From positions 1-41,185 of the forward strand of contig CATZDY010000014.1 of assembly GCA_958417755.1 (NCBI GenBank): DNA of 41,185 bases, written 5' to 3'. The position numbers and the translations under genes were made by a program. Under the pieces are notes generated by a model, which had not been told where the DNA came from, did no database searches, and was given only the letters and a program-made list of their open reading frames with translations. Of the stretch, positions 1-8,086 are shown piece by piece (position 1 is the first letter of the stretch; every line of letters starts with the position of its first letter). The stretch comes from an uncultured Peptococcaceae bacterium. GTDB taxonomy: Bacteria > Bacillota > Desulfotomaculia > Desulfotomaculales > Desulfocucumaceae.

Positions 1-377
1 TCGGTAAAAGTGAGCACATAACCGTCTACGTCCGTTATGGCAAATTCCTTTGCTCCATAAAACGAAGTGTGTAGTTCAGTGTTAATGGGATACTTGCCTT
101 TGATTTCCTGATAAAATGCATCAAAGCCTTCAACCGAAATATAAAGGCTAATGGAAGGCTGTACCTTCTCTGTGGTCAAAACCGGGTATTCCTCAATCAT
201 ATTGCCTTTTTCTTGTACCATTAATGATAGTTGATCTTTCGACAAAATGGCAAATTGCAGTCCATCCATTTTCCCAGGAACCGAAGTCACAACCAAGAAT
301 CCCAGAATATCCCGATAAAATGCAATGGCCTTATTCACACTTTCCACCATGAGATTTGTTGTCATATTGGTAAACAT
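1..377 (-). CDS. VOC (glyoxalase/bleomycin-resistance fold) protein, C-terminus outside window
   Basis: The reading frame starts at the ATG at 377-375 behind a strong AGGAGG-type site at about 384-390 and runs off the left edge, so only about 125 residues are visible. The N-terminus (MFTNMTTNLMVESVNKAIAF, then YRDILGF) is the classic start of a vicinal-oxygen-chelate domain: a beta strand followed by 'V..A..FY...LGF'. A second half with 'PSISLYISVEGFDAFYQEI' and 'GAKEFAITDVDGYVLTF' matches the second VOC module. Family members are dioxygenases, glyoxalases or drug-binding proteins; the substrate cannot be read here. It lies 66 nt downstream of the AraC-type regulator gene in the same direction and is probably its target or operon partner. 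Confidence 0.85.
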   Translation of the reverse strand, partial: MFTNMTTNLMVESVNKAIAFYRDILGFLVVTSVPGKMDGLQFAILSKDQLSLMVQEKGNMIEEYPVLTTEKVQPSISLYISVEGFDAFYQEIKGKYPINTELHTSFYGAKEFAITDVDGYVLTFT

Positions 378-443
378 ACCGTTTCCTCCTCGTTTTGGTT
401 ACTATTTTACTTATTGCAGAACCAAACGTATTGGAAATACGCG

Positions 444-1220
444 TCAATCTTGATAGTTTCGGATAAATTCCATGGGTGTCAGACCAATATTACGCTTGAA
501 ATCATTAATAAAATGGGGTTGATCGTAATAGGTCGTTGCATGCAGGATGTCGGCTGGGTTTGCTTTGGGGGATGTTAGAATATCAAGGCATTTTTGAAAC
601 CGCATGATACACAAAGCCATTTTGGGCGTAATGCCATAGTGTTTTAAAAAGAGCCGTTGGCATTGCCGAGGGCTGAAATGAAGCATCTGATACAATTCTG
701 TTGTGGTGGCAGGGGCATTGTGGGATAACAAATGGAAAAGAGATGCAAACATATCTGGCGTCTTATGCTGGGTTTTTCCAAGCAAAAACTGTCTGAAATA
801 TTCCCTTGCCTGTTCAAAGGGGAGGGTAAAAAAGCGAACTTTATCAAAATCCTTCCATACGTCCTCAAGGGGTAAAAAGGTATCCATTGCTGTAGATGCA
901 GGAAATCCGGTCAGCTGTGTAAACGCGCCGGGTATTAACCGGGCGCCCATATACCGTGCGGGCAGTTCCACTGTGAAATGGAAATCCGTTTTACTCATGC
1001 CGGCAAAACCGATTTTTTTTTCATCATAACTTGCTACAAGATCAATACAGGCGTCAGCAACAATCACGTTTTTAACAAAAAATTTGCTGTCAGACAAAGG
1101 CTGCATGTCCCAAAAACAGATGACAAATCCACCGCACGCCAAGGCCGGGGTTTCGGTATACTTCATGTAATGGGAAAATGTTCGACTCAAAATGTAGGGT
1201 ATTTGTACTGGATAGTACAT
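444..1220 (-). CDS. AraC-family transcriptional regulator with N-terminal sensing domain
   Basis: 258 residues. The C-terminal part (about 160-258) has the two helix-turn-helix motifs of the AraC/XylS family: 'TTTELYQMLHFSPRQCQRLF..HYGITPK' and 'ILHATTYYDQPHFINDFKRN' followed by the typical 'GLTPMEF' end. The N-terminal 150 residues resemble the beta-rich ligand domain often found on small AraC proteins that regulate a neighbouring VOC or efflux gene. The ATG at 1220 has a GGAGG site 6 nt upstream. The gene reads toward the truncated VOC gene, 66 nt away, which suggests a sensor/effector pair, possibly for a small toxic or antibiotic-like compound. The ligand is unknown. Family assignment is firm; the role is inferred. 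Confidence 0.9.
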   Translation of the reverse strand: MYYPVQIPYILSRTFSHYMKYTETPALACGGFVICFWDMQPLSDSKFFVKNVIVADACIDLVASYDEKKIGFAGMSKTDFHFTVELPARYMGARLIPGAFTQLTGFPASTAMDTFLPLEDVWKDFDKVRFFTLPFEQAREYFRQFLLGKTQHKTPDMFASLFHLLSHNAPATTTELYQMLHFSPRQCQRLFLKHYGITPKMALCIMRFQKCLDILTSPKANPADILHATTYYDQPHFINDFKRNIGLTPMEFIRNYQD

Positions 1221-1340
1221 CCAATCCCTCCATTCCCTTCATATACAAATTCACATAATATCTCTAAACCTAACCATTTAGTAGGCCATTCATGTGTGAG
1301 TATATACAACCCACCAATATTAAGTCTATCCTGGGCAGAA

Positions 1341-1391
1341 CAATGAAAGCGGAGGATGCCTAAAATAGCATCCTTCCGCTTTCACTCATTG
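1341..1391. repeat. imperfect inverted repeat downstream of tRNA-Leu
   Basis: Arms GAAAGCGGAGGATGC (1345-1359) and GCATCCTTCCGCTTTC (1369-1384) pair with a single bulge, and the flanking CAATG/CATTG extend the stem after a 3-nt bulge. No U-run follows on either strand, so it is not a clean intrinsic terminator. It lies about 90 nt downstream of the tRNA 3' end, between the tRNA and the AraC gene. Confidence 0.6.
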
Positions 1392-1421
1392 TAAGTCCTA
1401 AATTTATTCCAATATAGCACA

Positions 1422-1471
1422 AATCCGAGCCCTTCGCCAACAGGTATAACCTGCTGTGATTGGTTCGGATT
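1422..1471. repeat. nested inverted repeat just 3' of tRNA-Leu
   Basis: AATCCGA (1422-1428) pairs with TCGGATT (1465-1471), and the enclosed segment carries the near-palindrome CAGGTATAACCTG (1441-1453). It starts 10 nt beyond the tRNA CCA end. It could fold in the tRNA primary transcript and aid 3' processing or termination. It has no U-run, so function is uncertain. Confidence 0.45.
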
Positions 1472-1480
1472 ATGTGTGTT

Positions 1481-1569
1481 TGGTGCCGGAGACCGGACTT
1501 GAACCGGTACGAAGATAATTCTTCGAGGGATTTTAAGTCCCTTGCGTCTGCCAGTTCCGCCACTCCGGC
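1481..1569 (-). tRNA. tRNA-Leu, anticodon UAA
   Basis: On the minus strand the gene starts GCCGGAG at 1569 and ends CTCCGGC-A-CCA at 1481, giving a perfect 7-bp acceptor stem with an encoded CCA. The anticodon stem-loop is GGGAC-TTAAAAT-CCC, with anticodon TAA. A long variable arm (CGAAGAATTATCTTCG region) makes it a class II tRNA, as expected for Leu. The T-arm shows GGTTCAAGTCC. It decodes UUA and UUG. A good promoter lies upstream (1601-1629). Confidence 0.97.
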
Positions 1570-1600
1570 TTTTCTGACAGTCAAGCCATCTGTATCGTCT

Positions 1601-1629
1601 ATTATACTATCCATCCATCATAAAAGCAA
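1601..1629 (-). promoter_or_regulatory. sigA-type promoter of tRNA-Leu
   Basis: On the minus strand TTGCTT (1629-1624), a 17-nt spacer and a perfect TATAAT (1606-1601) lie about 32 nt upstream of the mature tRNA 5' end. Spacing and the consensus -10 make this a convincing vegetative promoter. Confidence 0.7.
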
Positions 1630-1843
1630 GATCAAGTCTCAAAAATTATATTCTTTTTCTTATGCCAGGTGAAAGGGAATACTGTTAGCGCCCAATCTTG
1701 TTTCCTTCCCCTTTGGCTTATTATCCAGCACATTCCATGTAATACAATAAAAGTTAAGTTTGTAAAAACTACTACATATGTTATGATAATGAGGTAAAGT
1801 TAACATACTGTATGCATTGCTATCACTTCCCTTTACATCATTT

Positions 1844-1873
1844 TTGTTAGACTTCAAGATGCACTACTATACA
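1844..1873 (+). promoter_or_regulatory. possible promoter for the unknown protein/flippase unit
   Basis: TTGTTA (1844-1849), an 18-nt spacer and TATACA (1868-1873) lie about 100 nt upstream of the start codon at 1977. Both hexamers are imperfect, so this is tentative. Confidence 0.35.
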
Positions 1874-1976
1874 TAAAAGGAAAGAACAGCTTAGCAATAA
1901 AAGCCGCCAGATAAACAATGGATATCTTTAAAATCAGCTGGTATATTTTTCATTGCCATAGGAGGAAATAGCAAAG

Positions 1977-2273
1977 ATGGAGAATAATAAACTACAAAAG
2001 ACTGTGATTGTCAGTATACAAGGTTGGGAACTGGAAGTTTATGATGGTCCTCAAAAGGTTCATGTGGATTTACTGGGAGATATGCTTCAATTCAAAGGAA
2101 TTTGGCTCACAGAACCGGAACGGGGATTGGTGACTGTATTGACCCAACCCAATAAAATATTTTATTTAGAGATCACAGAATCAGAATTGCCGTTGCAACG
2201 TACTTGCAGAAAAAGCAAAGTCATGCCTTTTAAAAGAAATCATACACAAACCCCAAAGGAAACAGACGAATAA
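1977..2273 (+). CDS. small protein of unknown function
   Basis: 98 residues. I do not recognise the family. The ATG at 1977 follows a GGAGGA site at 1961-1966 (about 11 nt). The first 70 residues look like a compact beta-rich fold (VIVSIQGWELEVYDG, then VHVDLLGDMLQFKGIWLT, then VTVLTQPNKIFYLEI). The tail after residue 75 is basic and polar (RKSKVMPFKRNHTQTPKE) and probably disordered. There is no signal peptide or membrane segment. It ends 12 nt before the flippase gene and is presumably co-transcribed, so a role connected with the flippase or the envelope is possible, but only by context. Confidence 0.75.
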   Translation: MENNKLQKTVIVSIQGWELEVYDGPQKVHVDLLGDMLQFKGIWLTEPERGLVTVLTQPNKIFYLEITESELPLQRTCRKSKVMPFKRNHTQTPKETDE

Positions 2274-2285
2274 AGGACATCAACA

Positions 2286-3929
2286 ATGTTACGATCAAAG
2301 TCTCTTAGCAAACAAACACTGATTCAAGGAGCCCTTATTTTAACCTTAGCCGCTGTTTTGGTTAGGATTTTAGGAGCTATTTACCGCATTCCCTTGGGAC
2401 GTATGCTGGGGGACGAAGGCATTGGGATTTACGGCATTCCCAATCAAATTTATTATCTCTTTTTTACCATATCTTCAGCAGGCATCCCCATTGGGGTAGC
2501 CAGGCTGGTTTCTTCCAAAATGGCCGCAGGCTTATACAAAGATGCCTATCGCACCTTTCAATTGGCCTTATATACCATGCTGGGCGCTGGTTTGATTTTT
2601 TCCTTGCTTTTGTTTTTTGGCGCCAACTGGCTGGTGGATATAGGCATTGTCAAAAACCCCCATAGTCTGATGGGGGTTCGGGCCATTGCTCCGGTGGTAT
2701 TTTTCGCTGCAGTGACCGCAGCTTTCCGGGGCTTGTTTCAAGGTATGCAAAACATGTCTGCTGTGGCCACATCCCAGGTATCAGAGCAACTCATGTTGGC
2801 CATTAGCACTCTTTTGTTCAGTTACCTATTGCTTCCCCACGGACTGGCCTGGGCAGCAGCTGGGGCTAATTTTGGCGCTGTGCCCGGTACCATTGCTGCT
2901 ACCCTCATTATGATTTACTTTTACTATAAATACAAACCTGAGTTCATGGCACGCATGCAACAAGATGTTTCGGGAGAACAAGAAAAGGCCTGGCCATTGC
3001 TTAAAAAAGTATTTGCTGTATCCATTCCCATTTCTTTTGCCAGCATCTCCATGGCAATTACCAATATCATTGACAATATGTTAATCATTGATCGCTTGCA
3101 AGTGATTGGCTATTCCTTGCAACAAGCCACAGCTTTATACGGACAGCTAACCCAATTTGCCATGTCCTTTGTCAATATTTCCATTGCCTTTTCTTTATCC
3201 ATGGGAACCAGTTTGGTTCCCTCTGTGGCTGAAGCCTTTGCCTTAAAGAATTATGAGCATATTCAAAGCCGTTTATCCCAATCCATGCAATTATCCATTT
3301 TAACTTCATTGCCTGCTGCTGCTGGATTATTGGTTTTAGCGCCGCATTTGACTTTACTCATCTATAACAATGAACCCGCGGGTATTCCCTTGGCCTTCAT
3401 AACCCCAGCCATTTTGTTTTGGGGCATTCATTTGGTATTATCCGGTACCCTACAGGGCTTGGGCAAAGCAATCATACCAGTGGTCAATTTGTTGATAGGG
3501 CTGGGGCTAAAAATCGCCATCACCTATTTTTTAACTCCCACTTTCTTGGAAATCAGAGCCGCAGCTTTGGGCACTGTGGTCATGTTTATTACAGCTTCAA
3601 CCCTCAATCTTTTGGCCATTCATCGCTTGGTAGGCTTTTCATTCCCAGTGGCAAAGGGCCTGCTACGACCTGCTATTGCCACTTTCATCATGGCCTTGGT
3701 GGTATGGAAATCCTATGGGTTGCTATACTCCTTCATTGGCCTGAACAGCATTGCCACCTGCGCCGCCATTCTCATTGGCATGATCCTATATGGAATTGTC
3801 ATTATACTCATTGGGGGCCTAACCTCTGATGATGCTAAATATCTACCCAAAATCGGTGATAAATTGTCTAGGTTCATCAAAACCTATGAACGCAAAAAAG
3901 GACAATTTTTACATCCTCATAAAGATTAA
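2286..3929 (+). CDS. MOP-superfamily lipid/polysaccharide flippase (SpoVB/YtgP-MurJ type)
   Basis: 547 residues, almost entirely hydrophobic helices (about 14), with the N-terminal signature 'QTLIQGALILTLAAVLVRIL' followed by 'GAIYRIPLGRMLGDEGIGIY', typical of the SpoVB/YtgP group of polysaccharide biosynthesis transporters. This family includes the lipid II flippase MurJ and the sporulation protein SpoVB. It moves undecaprenyl-linked sugars across the cytoplasmic membrane. Length fits the family (about 520-545). A short AGGA site precedes the ATG and the gap to the upstream small gene is 12 nt. The C-terminal tail (IKTYERKKGQ) is cytosolic and basic. Which of peptidoglycan, cortex or other glycan precursors it handles cannot be decided from sequence; paralogues are common in Clostridia. 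Confidence 0.9.
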   Translation: MLRSKSLSKQTLIQGALILTLAAVLVRILGAIYRIPLGRMLGDEGIGIYGIPNQIYYLFFTISSAGIPIGVARLVSSKMAAGLYKDAYRTFQLALYTMLGAGLIFSLLLFFGANWLVDIGIVKNPHSLMGVRAIAPVVFFAAVTAAFRGLFQGMQNMSAVATSQVSEQLMLAISTLLFSYLLLPHGLAWAAAGANFGAVPGTIAATLIMIYFYYKYKPEFMARMQQDVSGEQEKAWPLLKKVFAVSIPISFASISMAITNIIDNMLIIDRLQVIGYSLQQATALYGQLTQFAMSFVNISIAFSLSMGTSLVPSVAEAFALKNYEHIQSRLSQSMQLSILTSLPAAAGLLVLAPHLTLLIYNNEPAGIPLAFITPAILFWGIHLVLSGTLQGLGKAIIPVVNLLIGLGLKIAITYFLTPTFLEIRAAALGTVVMFITASTLNLLAIHRLVGFSFPVAKGLLRPAIATFIMALVVWKSYGLLYSFIGLNSIATCAAILIGMILYGIVIILIGGLTSDDAKYLPKIGDKLSRFIKTYERKKGQFLHPHKD

Positions 3930-3978
3930 AAATAAAGAAAAGCAACTTCAATTGACCAACAAAAACCCTGCTATATCG

Positions 3979-4022
3979 AAAACAATGCCCTGCAAAATTT
4001 TTCCTTTTGCAGGGCATTGTTT
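3979..4022. terminator. bidirectional intrinsic terminator
   Basis: Arms AAACAATGCCCTGCAAAA and TTTTGCAGGGCATTGTTT are perfectly complementary around a 7-nt loop, between the converging flippase gene (ends 3929) and ABC permease gene (ends 4038). A/U-rich stem bases on both sides allow termination in either direction. Confidence 0.9.
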
Positions 4023-4037
4023 CCTTGAACTTCGCTA

Positions 4038-4871
4038 TCACCGAAAACGTAAGCCTTTATGTTTTGCGGGGTTTAACTTTCTGGTGCTCCAAAACAACAG
4101 CAAAGCCCCTACAACAGCATAAAACAAAAGATAAATAAGCCAATAAGGCAACCATAAGGCCTTATCAACATGGAGCAAATCTTCAGCCAGTATTTTCATC
4201 AAAACAGCCACTGGATTGATATCCAATAACAATTGGGTAATCAAAGGTACCACATGGATGGGGACATTCGGACCATTGACTAATTCATAAATAAACAAAG
4301 CCAACAAACCAGTCCCTCCGGCCAGAAACAGAACAATTCCATAGGCTGTAATGGTACTGACTCCAGTGCGCTTAAAATGAGTGGAACAAGCCATACCTAT
4401 AGAGGCGAACAAAAAGATGGTGACCATATAAAAGCCAAAAACCCCTAAAACTTGCCATGGTGAAATGCCTCCGTAGAGAAAAACAATGCTATACAAAGGC
4501 AAAGTAGACAAAACCAGCAGGACCATAAAGGAAATGGAAGACAACATTTTGCTATACACAATACCCCAGGAAGATAACTTTGTAGTTAACAACACATTTA
4601 ATGTTTGTCTTTCCCGTTCCCCACTGATGGCCCCTGTGGTCAATCCTGGGGTTACAAAACCAATCAAACCCAACTGAATCACAGACAAAATAATAAATAT
4701 TGCTTTGCTACTATCCGGCTGATAATAGCCAGCCATGGAGCGCCAAGCGATATAAATAAACCCCAGCACCATGACGCCAATCACCAATAGATAGAGTGAA
4801 ACCAATAAAGGGGAGCGAAAATTCCTAAACCGTTGCCGAAGCTCCTTTACCAACACAGGATTCATCATCAT
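4038..4871 (-). CDS. ABC-2 type transporter permease
   Basis: 277 residues with about six membrane helices and the ABC-2 permease layout: a short cytosolic N-terminus 'NPVLVKELRQRFRN', helix 1, then a cytosolic loop 'TTGAISGERERQTLNVLLTTKLSSWGIVYSKML', the hallmark of NosY/GldF-like permeases. It would form the membrane pore with the ATPase encoded just upstream. The start codon at 4871 overlaps the ATPase stop by 4 nt (ATGA), and AGGAGGT lies 8 nt before it, so translation is coupled. Last gene of the five-gene sigma-factor operon, ending at the bidirectional terminator. The transported substrate is not evident. Confidence 0.92.
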   Translation of the reverse strand: MMMNPVLVKELRQRFRNFRSPLLVSLYLLVIGVMVLGFIYIAWRSMAGYYQPDSSKAIFIILSVIQLGLIGFVTPGLTTGAISGERERQTLNVLLTTKLSSWGIVYSKMLSSISFMVLLVLSTLPLYSIVFLYGGISPWQVLGVFGFYMVTIFLFASIGMACSTHFKRTGVSTITAYGIVLFLAGGTGLLALFIYELVNGPNVPIHVVPLITQLLLDINPVAVLMKILAEDLLHVDKALWLPYWLIYLLFYAVVGALLLFWSTRKLNPAKHKGLRFR

Positions 4872-5797
4872 TGGCCCACCTCCTCTCCGGTTACGGCCAT
4901 AAAGGCTTCTTCTAAATTCCGTTTCACCTCAGAAAATTCAATCACTGTCCAACCGGATTCCACAATATTGTGCAGCAGCGCGCCTCTGGCTTGGTTCTCC
5001 CCATTCCATACAAATCGCAAACCATTGCCCTCTTTTTCCACAGCACTTACATACTCCTGCTGTTGCAAGAAAGCGCTTAGCTCTTCTTGTTTGGCCAATA
5101 CTTCTATCCGCATGAAGGCAAAGGCTTTATCCGTAGCTGTGATTTCTTCCACCGAACCACTGGCAATCAACTTCCCTTTTTCCATAATCCCCACTTGGTC
5201 ACAGATTTCCGCCAGCTCGGGTAAAATATGAGAGCTGATTAAAACTGTTTTCTGCATACTGCGCAATTGTTTAATGATTTCCTTTAGTTCAGCCCTGGCT
5301 CTGGGATCAAGTCCTGAGGCTGGTTCATCTAAGATCAATACCTTGGGATCATGCAACAAACAACGGGCCAAAGCCAAACGCTGTTTCATACCTCGGGATA
5401 ACAAATCCACATAACTATTGTATTGATCTGCTAAATTGACCAATTCCAACAACTCAGCAATCAATGCTTTGCGTTTATCTTCAGGAATATAATAAGCAGC
5501 GGCAAAGAAATCCAGATATTCTCCAGTTTTTAACCCGTCATAGACCCCAAAGAAATCCGGCATATAGCCAATTTTCTCTCGCACAGCCACAGGCGCACTG
5601 ATAACACTCAAACCATCCACCATAGCTGTACCCTGGTCTGGTAACATCAAGGTAGCTAAAATGGACATGGCTGTGGTTTTCCCTGCCCCATTGGGACCAA
5701 TTAGCCCATAGATGGTTCCTGGGGAAACCTCCATATTGAGATTATCCAGGGCAGTGGTTTTGCCGAATCGTTTGGTCAACCCTGTTATTTTAATCAT
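4868..5797 (-). CDS. ABC transporter ATP-binding protein (ABC-2 exporter type)
   Basis: 309 residues. Walker A GPNGAGKTT (34-42), signature LSRGMKQR (133-140), Walker B VLILDEPASGLD (153-164) and H-loop histidine in SSHILPEL are all intact, so it should hydrolyse ATP. The 'LSRGMKQR' form and the C-terminal 80-residue extension (after residue 225) are typical of the CcmA/NatA/drug-exporter subfamily. It overlaps the upstream 763-residue protein gene and the downstream permease gene by 4 nt each, so all three are stoichiometrically coupled. It powers export, or possibly mechanotransmission, by the neighbouring permease. The substrate is unknown. Confidence 0.95.
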   Translation of the reverse strand: MIKITGLTKRFGKTTALDNLNMEVSPGTIYGLIGPNGAGKTTAMSILATLMLPDQGTAMVDGLSVISAPVAVREKIGYMPDFFGVYDGLKTGEYLDFFAAAYYIPEDKRKALIAELLELVNLADQYNSYVDLLSRGMKQRLALARCLLHDPKVLILDEPASGLDPRARAELKEIIKQLRSMQKTVLISSHILPELAEICDQVGIMEKGKLIASGSVEEITATDKAFAFMRIEVLAKQEELSAFLQQQEYVSAVEKEGNGLRFVWNGENQARGALLHNIVESGWTVIEFSEVKRNLEEAFMAVTGEEVGQ

Positions 5798-8085
5798 TCT
5801 TCCACCACCCCATTCACAGCAATTCCTTTAAAAATAGTTGACTCAAAGGAATCATCATCCATTGATTTACCTATCCTTAAAATAATAGTACCTTGGGGAG
5901 ATAGATAGGCTGGCAGTTTTGTTTGCTCCAATTCTTGACCTGGCTCATAGGCCTCCCAACTGTTTTCCATTTGGTTGAATACTTCAATGGTTTGTACATT
6001 CCCGCCAGAACCTAGGACAATCCGATTCACTGTATATTGTCTATGATGCAATACAGATGCTAAGGAATAGGTTACATTGATTTTGCCCCCATACAAAATA
6101 ATGCCATTGCTATTCATTTCATAGCTTCCACCCGAGGTATTATCAATGTCTGGGCGTAAAAGTCCAGGTTGAATATCAAAGGAGCCCGCAGGGAATAAAA
6201 TTGCAATATTTTGTTTGACTAGCATTTTGCCATGGTATTCCGCTTGTCCCGCTGGCTTTTGCACCTCAAACAACGCAGGGGTCTCATTCACCCAACCAAT
6301 CCAAACAGCCTGGGCGTTGTAACTCTGGCTATTTAAATCTGTCAACACATTGTTATTCAACAAATCCCTTTCCCAGGAACGATTTTCGTCCGTTTCATAT
6401 CGATCGGCTTGCCAATCCTCAATGTATTGCCATTTATCCAACTGTTCTTCAATTTCTTTGCTTTGTCCCTGTTTCAAATCCCCCATATCTATCCGAAAAC
6501 CAGAGACCAGCAAACTGCAATTCTGCAAATCCATCTGGGTAGCATTGGTTACAGTACCTTTCACCATGCCGTCTTGCAAATAAATGGATCCTGTTAAGGA
6601 ACCAACATTTTGTAAAACTCCAAAAGCACTGACTTGACGCATGGAACCGTATTCCACTTGGGGGAAGAAGATTTTGGCATCTTTATCTGTCACCATTACT
6701 TCTGCCTTATTGGTATTATAATTAGAATAAGGATGTAACCACATTTCACTATTGGTTGACTGCAAAGCCAAATCACCTCCCTGGGGCATGACAATGGTGG
6801 AGGCAGCGTTAACTTTAGCCAACTCAGGAGTAATGATATCCAGCACAGCAATATCCTGCCGTAAATAATTGTGCAAGCGATTCACAGGGGAGAACAGATA
6901 CATCCCTATTGCCACCACCACTGCTGCTGCTGGAATCAAAAACCAAGCATAATCCCTTTTATCCAAGCGTTTCAACAACCAATAAAGACCAGGACCTACC
7001 AATATTAAATACAACAACCAAATCAAAGATACACCTGTTAATGGTAATTCCAAACTGGGTATATAGGTGCTGGCGTGGCGCAAATTACCTTGTAACCAAT
7101 CCCCTTTGGAAGAAAATATTTCCACATCAGACCCGTATAGGGTTTGCCACACCTTATCATTCCCGCCATTTAAAGCTTCAAGGGGTACAGCACTATATAA
7201 TACTTGCCCTTTACCCGCTTCTCCTTTTACCAAAAGAGGTACTCCGTTGTCCGAAACCAATACCTGCCCCTGTAAAACCCGACCTGTCACAGCAGGCAAC
7301 GAGCCTTGGGCTTCCCTCAATCCACCCATGCTGCCATTTACAGTTGTGCTCCCGGTTACTTCCACTGGTGTAATGACATGAAAAGCACCCTCTGGAGCAG
7401 CCCCAGCTCCTTGGGACAACAATAAGTTGCCCCCCAATCTTGTCCATTCTGTAATGGCCTTACATTGTTGGGCGGAAAGAGTGGCCATTGATTCCGGACC
7501 CACTACCAACAAATCAACACCTTGAAGCAATAGAACATTTTCCGGCAATTCTTGGGGACTGATGTATTTGATTTGCAACTGATTGTTTAAGGCCTTGTCC
7601 AACCAATTAAAAAAGTCACTGCGATAGGTTTTTTCATCAATCACCAAGGCCATCATTCCATCCACATTGGTCCCTTGAATCAAAGAACGGGCGCTTATTT
7701 TTCCGTCAATAAGCAAGCGAATCTCTGCATCACCCAGGATTTCTCCAGGTACAAACATCATGGTTTCAGTTTTTCCACTGGGGATCTCCATATCCTGACG
7801 ATATACGGGTACATTATCCTCTGTGATATTGGGTTTAGCCTTTCTACCTACTTCCAACTGACCCTGAAAGGGGCTGCCGGTATTATCAATTTCCACCCTT
7901 ACTTGCACCATTTGATCTTGTTTGTATAAACCAGCCAAACCAGGCCAGGCCTTTAAACCCACCGTAGCAGCTGAGGCTGGTTGTACCAATCCAGGTTGTA
8001 AGCTCATCCATAAAAAAGTGATAACGCCCAATACAATCCACAAAAATTTCTTTTCTTGCCGTATATTTACTGCCAATCCATTCAA
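5794..8085 (-). CDS. large membrane-anchored extracytoplasmic protein with GATase-like domain
   Basis: 763 residues from a TTG start; AAGGGGGT lies about 12 nt upstream and the previous gene's TGA is 1 nt away. The N-terminal signal sequence (KKFLWIVLGVITFLWMSL, cleavage probably near residue 40, PASAA) is followed by a beta-sandwich-like region (50-130). A Rossmann/GATase1-like region (about 145-320) follows, with 'GVDLLVVGPESMATLS' and 'ITEWTRLGGNLLLSQGAG'. Then come two membrane helices (about 349-371 and 379-398) and a second extracytoplasmic domain of about 360 residues rich in beta strands. This architecture recalls the auxiliary proteins of ABC exporters such as GldG, where a GATase-like external domain flanks membrane helices. 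I cannot name the family. Position between the anti-sigma-like gene and the ABC genes suggests it is the external partner of the transporter or a sensor of envelope state. Confidence 0.85.
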   Translation of the reverse strand: MNGLAVNIRQEKKFLWIVLGVITFLWMSLQPGLVQPASAATVGLKAWPGLAGLYKQDQMVQVRVEIDNTGSPFQGQLEVGRKAKPNITEDNVPVYRQDMEIPSGKTETMMFVPGEILGDAEIRLLIDGKISARSLIQGTNVDGMMALVIDEKTYRSDFFNWLDKALNNQLQIKYISPQELPENVLLLQGVDLLVVGPESMATLSAQQCKAITEWTRLGGNLLLSQGAGAAPEGAFHVITPVEVTGSTTVNGSMGGLREAQGSLPAVTGRVLQGQVLVSDNGVPLLVKGEAGKGQVLYSAVPLEALNGGNDKVWQTLYGSDVEIFSSKGDWLQGNLRHASTYIPSLELPLTGVSLIWLLYLILVGPGLYWLLKRLDKRDYAWFLIPAAAVVVAIGMYLFSPVNRLHNYLRQDIAVLDIITPELAKVNAASTIVMPQGGDLALQSTNSEMWLHPYSNYNTNKAEVMVTDKDAKIFFPQVEYGSMRQVSAFGVLQNVGSLTGSIYLQDGMVKGTVTNATQMDLQNCSLLVSGFRIDMGDLKQGQSKEIEEQLDKWQYIEDWQADRYETDENRSWERDLLNNNVLTDLNSQSYNAQAVWIGWVNETPALFEVQKPAGQAEYHGKMLVKQNIAILFPAGSFDIQPGLLRPDIDNTSGGSYEMNSNGIILYGGKINVTYSLASVLHHRQYTVNRIVLGSGGNVQTIEVFNQMENSWEAYEPGQELEQTKLPAYLSPQGTIILRIGKSMDDDSFESTIFKGIAVNGVVEE

Positions 8086-8086
8086 A

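Larger units (their letters stand above)
1570..1976. other. 407-nt AT-rich spacer between divergent tRNA-Leu and the plus-strand unit
   Basis: Apart from the tRNA promoter and a possible plus-strand promoter at 1844-1873, no coding frame with a ribosome site or clear RNA structure was seen here. Confidence 0.6.

Noticed and set aside
1360..1614. 84-codon minus-strand frame over the tRNA
   Set aside because: Overlaps the whole tRNA-Leu gene; its translation is that of the tRNA sequence.
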